A stretch of DNA of 9,324 bases from positions 1 through 9,324 of the forward strand of contig JAADIN010000174.1 in NCBI GenBank assembly GCA_013151315.1. Direction: 5' to 3'. The stretch's first letter is position 1. Each line of letters opens with the position of its first letter. This stretch comes from Planctomycetota bacterium (lineage in GTDB: Bacteria > Planctomycetota > Planctomycetia > Pirellulales > Lacipirellulaceae). The notes below the pieces were generated by a model. The model had not been told where the DNA came from. It ran no database searches and saw only the letters and a program-made list of their open reading frames with translations. Both the position numbers and the translations under genes were made by a program. This document shows, piece by piece, positions 6,182 to 9,324 of the stretch.

Positions 6182-7783
6182 ATGTCGTCCTCCGCCGAAA
6201 AGACGCCGCCCCGCCCCTGGTTTCCCTTCGTCTGGACGGGCCTCCTTGCTGGCATGGGTTTGCTCGTCCAGTTCAGCGAGACCGACCAAGGAACCAAAAA
6301 CACAGTTTTGATATTCGTGTCTCTGCTGATCGGGATTGGTTTGTCGATTTGGTTGATTCGTTACCGCGGGATTTCCCGACGTGTGCGTTGGAGTCTCGTG
6401 GTGGTTCCTTGGCTGGTTCTGCTTGGTTTCTTTTCGTTGGTTGAATTGATCAACAATGGCGACATCGGAGTGGTAGGTTGGCGTTGGCGATTGTCTGCGC
6501 AGCTCGACGAGCGATTGGCGCTTCCTGAAAAGGGCACTTCAATCACCGACTGGCAAACCACTCCCCAGGACTATCCGCGATTTCTGGGAAATGGCTATTG
6601 GGCGGAAATCGAAAACGTCGAGCTTGCTACCGACTGGCAGGCGAATCCTCCCCAAGAATTGTGGCGCCGAAAAATCGGTGCCGGTTGGTCGGGGTTTTCC
6701 ATAGTAGGCCACTACGCAATCACCCAAGAACAGCGGGGCCCTGATGAACTGGTGGCCTGCTACGAAATTTGTACCGGGGAGATTGTCTGGACCCACTCCG
6801 ACCCGGTCCGTTGGGATCCTAACGGTAGCGGCGCTCTTGGGGGCATCGGTCCGCGCGCGACGCCGACGATTTACGACCAGCGAGTGATTACGCAGGGAGC
6901 GACCGGCATCGTCAACTGTTTGGATGCTCTTACTGGCAGCGTCCTTTGGTCGCACGACACTTTGGCGGAGAACAACACCAGTAATGTCATGTGGGGAAAG
7001 GCCGGCTCGCCACTCGTGGTGGTTCGCGAAGAGGGCGCCGACATGGTGGTCATTAGCGTAGGCGGAGCGAAGGGCCGTTCGCTGATCGCGTATGACCTTG
7101 AGAGTGGCGAGGAGATTTGGGCAGGGGGCGATCGCCGATCGTCCTACGCTTCGCCCGTGCTGGCCGAACTTGCGGGCCAAAAGCAAATTTTTTCGGTGAA
7201 CGAGCATTTTATCACCGCCCATCGTGTCGACGATGGCACGGTGCTTTGGGAGCATCCTTGGCGCGGCAACAGCGATACCAACGCGACCTGCTCGCAGCCG
7301 ATTCCGCTTTCGAGAGATCGCGTCTTTCTCTCCAAGGGATACGGCATCGGCTCTTCCCTGCTGCAATTGACGGCCGCCCAGGACGACTCGATTCAGGTGA
7401 GTCCTCTATGGCAGCCCCATGTGAAACAAGTGATGAAGACCAAGATGGGCAACGCCGTCGTCCGCGGGGAGTTCATGTATGGACTCGATGCGAGCTTGCT
7501 TGAGTGCATCGAAATCAGTACGGGTAGGAAGCGTTGGAAGAAGCGGCGCACGCCTAGCATTGGTCACGGGCAAATTCTCTTGATTGGCGAGGCGATTCTG
7601 GTGCTCACAGAAACGGGCGAAGTGCTACTCGTCGAGGCGTCGCCTAAAAAGTACCGCGAGCTAACCAGCATACGGGTCTTCCCCGAAGATCAGGTGACGT
7701 GGAACAATCCAGCGTTTTCGGCACCGTACCTGTTGCTGCGCAATGCAGAGCAGGTTGCGTGTTACGAATTGCCGCTGAAATAA
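6182..7783 (+). CDS. Membrane-anchored PQQ-like beta-propeller protein
   Basis: A 533-residue protein. Three hydrophobic helices (about residues 13-30, 41-60 and 70-90) precede a large domain with PQQ/WD-like propeller repeats. Successive blades show the A-x-D-x-x-TG-x-x-x-W pattern: CYEICTGEIVW (193-203), CLDALTGSVLW (246-256), AYDLESGEEIW (303-313), AHRVDDGTVLW (346-356) and CIEISTGRKRW (442-452). Planctomycetes encode many such proteins. I see no alcohol-dehydrogenase features such as a Cys-Cys disulfide ring or a haem CxxCH, so an enzymatic PQQ role is not supported. A scaffold or BamB-like role is possible but unshown. The gene diverges from the H4MPT operon and converges on the acyltransferase-like gene. 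Start ATG at 6182, with no clear Shine-Dalgarno sequence. Confidence 0.85.
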   Translation: MSSSAEKTPPRPWFPFVWTGLLAGMGLLVQFSETDQGTKNTVLIFVSLLIGIGLSIWLIRYRGISRRVRWSLVVVPWLVLLGFFSLVELINNGDIGVVGWRWRLSAQLDERLALPEKGTSITDWQTTPQDYPRFLGNGYWAEIENVELATDWQANPPQELWRRKIGAGWSGFSIVGHYAITQEQRGPDELVACYEICTGEIVWTHSDPVRWDPNGSGALGGIGPRATPTIYDQRVITQGATGIVNCLDALTGSVLWSHDTLAENNTSNVMWGKAGSPLVVVREEGADMVVISVGGAKGRSLIAYDLESGEEIWAGGDRRSSYASPVLAELAGQKQIFSVNEHFITAHRVDDGTVLWEHPWRGNSDTNATCSQPIPLSRDRVFLSKGYGIGSSLLQLTAAQDDSIQVSPLWQPHVKQVMKTKMGNAVVRGEFMYGLDASLLECIEISTGRKRWKKRRTPSIGHGQILLIGEAILVLTETGEVLLVEASPKKYRELTSIRVFPEDQVTWNNPAFSAPYLLLRNAEQVACYELPLK

Positions 7784-7788
7784 TTCCT

Positions 7789-7816
7789 AAGCCAAGGGGT
7801 TGCAACCCCTTGGCTT
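7789..7816. terminator. Perfect 28-nt palindrome between convergent genes
   Basis: The half-site AAGCCAAGGGGTTG is followed immediately by its exact reverse complement, so all 14 base pairs match. It begins 5 nt after the TAA of the propeller gene and its last base is part of the TAA of the acyltransferase-like gene. There is no long T-tract, only TTTA on the plus side and TTAGG on the minus side. Position and symmetry fit a bidirectional terminator serving both genes. It may also be a dispersed palindromic repeat. Confidence 0.7.
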
Positions 7817-9006
7817 TACGACGGTACATTCTCCAATAGCCAGTCTTCGAGAATGACATGTCTCACGTGGGGGGCACGCAGGAGCGTTGCGTCCGACGGC
7901 AGCAGCGCCGCCAACCAGGGGCGGCGTGCTAAGCCTGAAACGGCTCGCATTCCCAAGCTGCCTAGCGACGAGCCCGTCGTTTGTTCTTGGATATTTTCGC
8001 TCAGCCGACGAAAAGTCGACGGGATGACTTTGGGTTCGGGGCCCACGTGAATGACGGTTTGGACCCCGATGGCTAGGGTCTCGTCGATCGCATCCCAGAG
8101 TCGCTGGGGGTGATCGACCCAACGCCGCAAGATGTCGCGGGCCGAGTGGTCACCGTAACTCATTTTTCCTGTCACGAGCGAGAGGACCGGAGGGTTGGGC
8201 GGCGTTAGTCCGCCGGTCATCGTTTCCATCATCACCGAAGCCCGGTCGGGCAAATTTTTCTGACGCACGATCGGCGTATGCAACGGCGGCCATCGGTTGG
8301 AGTTCACCCGAAGATGGGCCCGCTTGGGCAACAAATCGTGCATCACTTCTTTGAAACGGTGAATTGTTTCCTCCTGTCCGATCAAGAGATACGTATTGGG
8401 CGAAAGCTCGGCGGAAATCCCGAGCGTCCCTTTTCCTTCGCCGGTTATCTGCAAACAGAGACGCTCGACGTCGGTCTCATTGATCGTGGGTCCGCGCGAA
8501 AACAAGATGCCCATCCGAATGTTCTTGGCCAGCTCGACCGAGTCGGCTGCCAGCCCCAGTGGCACGCGAATCATTTCGTCCATCGGTACCACCCCACCAA
8601 AGCTGATCGCAACCAACTCGCCTAGACTGTAGCCGAAAGCCAGTTGTGCCCGCGAGGTCTCGACCCCATGCAATTCGTCCAGAAGACGTATTTGCGCTAC
8701 TTCCATGGCGACAATCAGCGAGATCGACTCGGCATAGTGGTCGAGCCCAGGTTCGATCGCGGAATCAACGAGCCCTGCAAGGTCGACGGGCTTGCCGACG
8801 AATTCTGCGCAGATTTTGCTAAATCGGTGCAATTCTTCCACAACGACATCGTGATAAGCATCGCAGGCGAGCAGTTCGGCACTACGGCCCAGATTGGTGA
8901 CATTGTAGCCGCGGAACGCTAAGGCGGTGGCAGTGATGTCTGCGGTGATGCTTGATTCCATGCCGATGCTCGGGAGGAGAGATGAGTTGGGAAGTGCGGG
9001 TGCCAT
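7816..9006 (-). CDS. FabD-like acyltransferase-domain protein
   Basis: A 396-residue protein with the malonyl/acyl-CoA:ACP transferase fold. The nucleophile elbow GYSLGE is at residues 125-130 (Ser127; GHSLGE in FabD). The probable catalytic His243 is in PPLHTPIV, matching the FabD segment ending FHSPL, and IHVGPEPKV (319-327) matches the usual EIGPGxVL. The N-terminal GQGSQ is replaced by AFRGYNVTNLGR. The segment after the elbow reads IRVPLGLAADS where FabD has VRxRG, so the arginine that binds the malonyl carboxylate appears to be absent. The acyl substrate may therefore not be malonyl. The longest start is given. The internal ATG at 8961 (Met16) is at least as likely, because family similarity begins only near residue 29. 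No Shine-Dalgarno sequence precedes either start. It lies alone, flanked by a convergent and a divergent neighbour. Confidence 0.75.
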   Translation of the reverse strand: MAPALPNSSLLPSIGMESSITADITATALAFRGYNVTNLGRSAELLACDAYHDVVVEELHRFSKICAEFVGKPVDLAGLVDSAIEPGLDHYAESISLIVAMEVAQIRLLDELHGVETSRAQLAFGYSLGELVAISFGGVVPMDEMIRVPLGLAADSVELAKNIRMGILFSRGPTINETDVERLCLQITGEGKGTLGISAELSPNTYLLIGQEETIHRFKEVMHDLLPKRAHLRVNSNRWPPLHTPIVRQKNLPDRASVMMETMTGGLTPPNPPVLSLVTGKMSYGDHSARDILRRWVDHPQRLWDAIDETLAIGVQTVIHVGPEPKVIPSTFRRLSENIQEQTTGSSLGSLGMRAVSGLARRPWLAALLPSDATLLRAPHVRHVILEDWLLENVPS

Positions 9007-9010
9007 TGTA

Positions 9011-9023
9011 GCGTTTGTAACGC
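9011..9023. promoter_or_regulatory. Small dyad next to the acyltransferase gene start
   Basis: GCGTT-TGT-AACGC is a perfect 5-bp inverted repeat ending 4 nt upstream of the longest start codon of the FabD-like gene. It could be an operator, or a leader hairpin if translation begins at 8961. No convincing -35/-10 pair was found near it. Confidence 0.2.
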
Positions 9024-9095
9024 CTTTAGTGACAGAGAAGTATTTTCAACGATGCCCAGCCATTTCTGACCTACTCTTTTTGTAAGAAAACTGCC

Positions 9096-9173
9096 GGGTG
9101 CCACTGCTGGCTTGCCAAGCATTGGATATCAAGTACACGTTTTGCACTGATGGACAAGCCAGCCGTGGCACCC
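9096..9173. repeat. REPIN-like inverted pair of palindromic repeats
   Basis: The left arm GGGTGCCACTGCTGGCTTGCC (9096-9116; 21 nt) is the inverse complement of the right arm at 9153-9173 at 19 of 21 positions, across a 36-nt spacer. Each half is itself an imperfect hairpin: CACTGCTGG...CCAAGCATTG on the left, GCACTGATGG...CCAGCCGTGGC on the right. Two REP-like hairpins in head-to-head orientation are the layout of a REPIN. It lies between divergent genes, so it is not expected to be a terminator. Confidence 0.7.
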
Positions 9174-9186
9174 AACTCGCGCCGAG

Positions 9187-9220
9187 ACTCTACCAATCAA
9201 GCGATACTCTACCAATCAAG
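9187..9220 (+). repeat. 15-nt direct repeat before the CBS gene
   Basis: ACTCTACCAATCAAG occurs at 9187-9201 and again at 9206-9220, a period of 19 nt. Extending three bases upstream gives 17 of 18 matches. The second copy runs into the AAGGAG ribosome-binding site of the next gene. Spacing of nearly two helical turns would place both copies on the same face of DNA, so a paired protein-binding site is possible, but a local duplication is equally possible. Confidence 0.7.
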
Positions 9221-9223
9221 GAG
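9218..9223 (+). promoter_or_regulatory. Shine-Dalgarno site AAGGAG
   Basis: AAGGAG lies 8 nt before the ATG at 9232 and fixes the start of the CBS-domain gene. It is the only strong Shine-Dalgarno sequence seen in this window. Confidence 0.8.
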
Positions 9224-9231
9224 CCAAATCG

Positions 9232-9324
9232 ATGCTTACCGCACGCGCTATTATGACCGAGGATATCGTAACGATTCATCCCGAGGCAACGATCAAAGAG
9301 GCAATCGAGTTGCTTTTGACACGG
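9232..9324 (+). CDS. CBS-domain protein, 5' part only
   Basis: The first 31 codons of a gene that continues past the window. The peptide begins MLTARAIMTEDIVTIHPEAT and continues IKEAIELLLTR. The pattern xAxxIMTxDxVTIxPxATIKEAIELLL is the standard opening of a CBS domain, an adenosyl-ligand-binding regulatory module. An N-terminal CBS domain close to the start is typical of small stand-alone paired-CBS proteins, but the rest cannot be judged here. The start is supported by the AAGGAG site 8 nt upstream. Confidence 0.85.
   Translation, partial: MLTARAIMTEDIVTIHPEATIKEAIELLLTR

Larger units (their letters stand above)
9007..9231. other. Divergent intergenic region
   Basis: This spacer lies between the acyltransferase-like gene (minus) and the CBS-domain gene (plus). 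It holds the small dyad at 9011-9023, the REPIN-like element at 9096-9173 and the direct repeat at 9187-9220. It should contain promoters for both genes, but I could not identify a convincing hexamer pair on either strand. Confidence 0.5.

Noticed and set aside
6539..7366. Long open frame on the minus strand opposite the beta-propeller gene (275 codons)
   Set aside because: The plus strand carries repeated propeller blades over the same bases. The antisense product is Arg-rich without motifs.
6182..7783. PQQ-dependent alcohol dehydrogenase
   Set aside because: Propeller blades are present, but no haem motif, disulfide ring or convincing active-site residues are seen, and the N-terminus is three membrane helices.
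9096..9173. Intrinsic terminator
   Set aside because: It lies between divergent genes, has a 36-nt loop and no T-tract.

Overview
The window looks like a planctomycete chromosome, most likely Pirellulales. The evidence is bacterial genes for making a tetrahydromethanopterin (H4MPT)-type C1 carrier, a membrane-anchored PQQ-like beta-propeller protein, an N-terminal fragment resembling the planctomycete DUF1559 pilin-like family, and several short palindromic or REP-like intergenic repeats. Few genes have a clear Shine-Dalgarno sequence. The assignment is inference from gene content and was not tested by phylogeny.

Positions 6067 to 205 (minus strand) hold a tightly packed six-gene transcription unit. 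In order of transcription it encodes an SDR-family protein, a DUF6513/dihydropteroate-synthase-like protein, PabB, PabA, a DUF447 flavoprotein-like protein and beta-RFAP synthase. Junctions are minimal: TAA directly followed by ATG, a GTGA overlap, a 7-nt gap, a 71-nt spacer carrying two hairpin repeats, and an ATGA overlap. The biochemical logic is clear. PabA/PabB make aminodeoxychorismate, the precursor of p-aminobenzoate (pABA). Beta-RFAP synthase condenses pABA with PRPP in the first committed step of methanopterin arm synthesis. The DHPS-like protein is a candidate for a later pterin step. DUF447 and the SDR have no settled role. The SDR lacks the catalytic Ser and Tyr of its superfamily, the most unusual coding feature here.

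Downstream of this operon (1-204) there is no intact gene, only a 15-residue stretch on the minus strand matching the start of DUF1559 proteins. Upstream, a 114-nt divergent intergenic region separates the SDR gene from a plus-strand gene (6182-7783) for a three-helix membrane protein with a PQQ-type beta-propeller. That gene converges on a minus-strand acyltransferase-like gene (FabD fold, GYSLGE nucleophile elbow). A perfect 28-nt palindrome between them probably serves as a bidirectional terminator.

The right end (9007-9324) is a divergent intergenic region with a REPIN-like inverted pair of hairpins and a 15-nt direct repeat that runs into a good Shine-Dalgarno site. After it come the first 31 codons of a CBS-domain protein that runs off the window. 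No tRNA, rRNA, CRISPR array, IS element or phage gene was seen.
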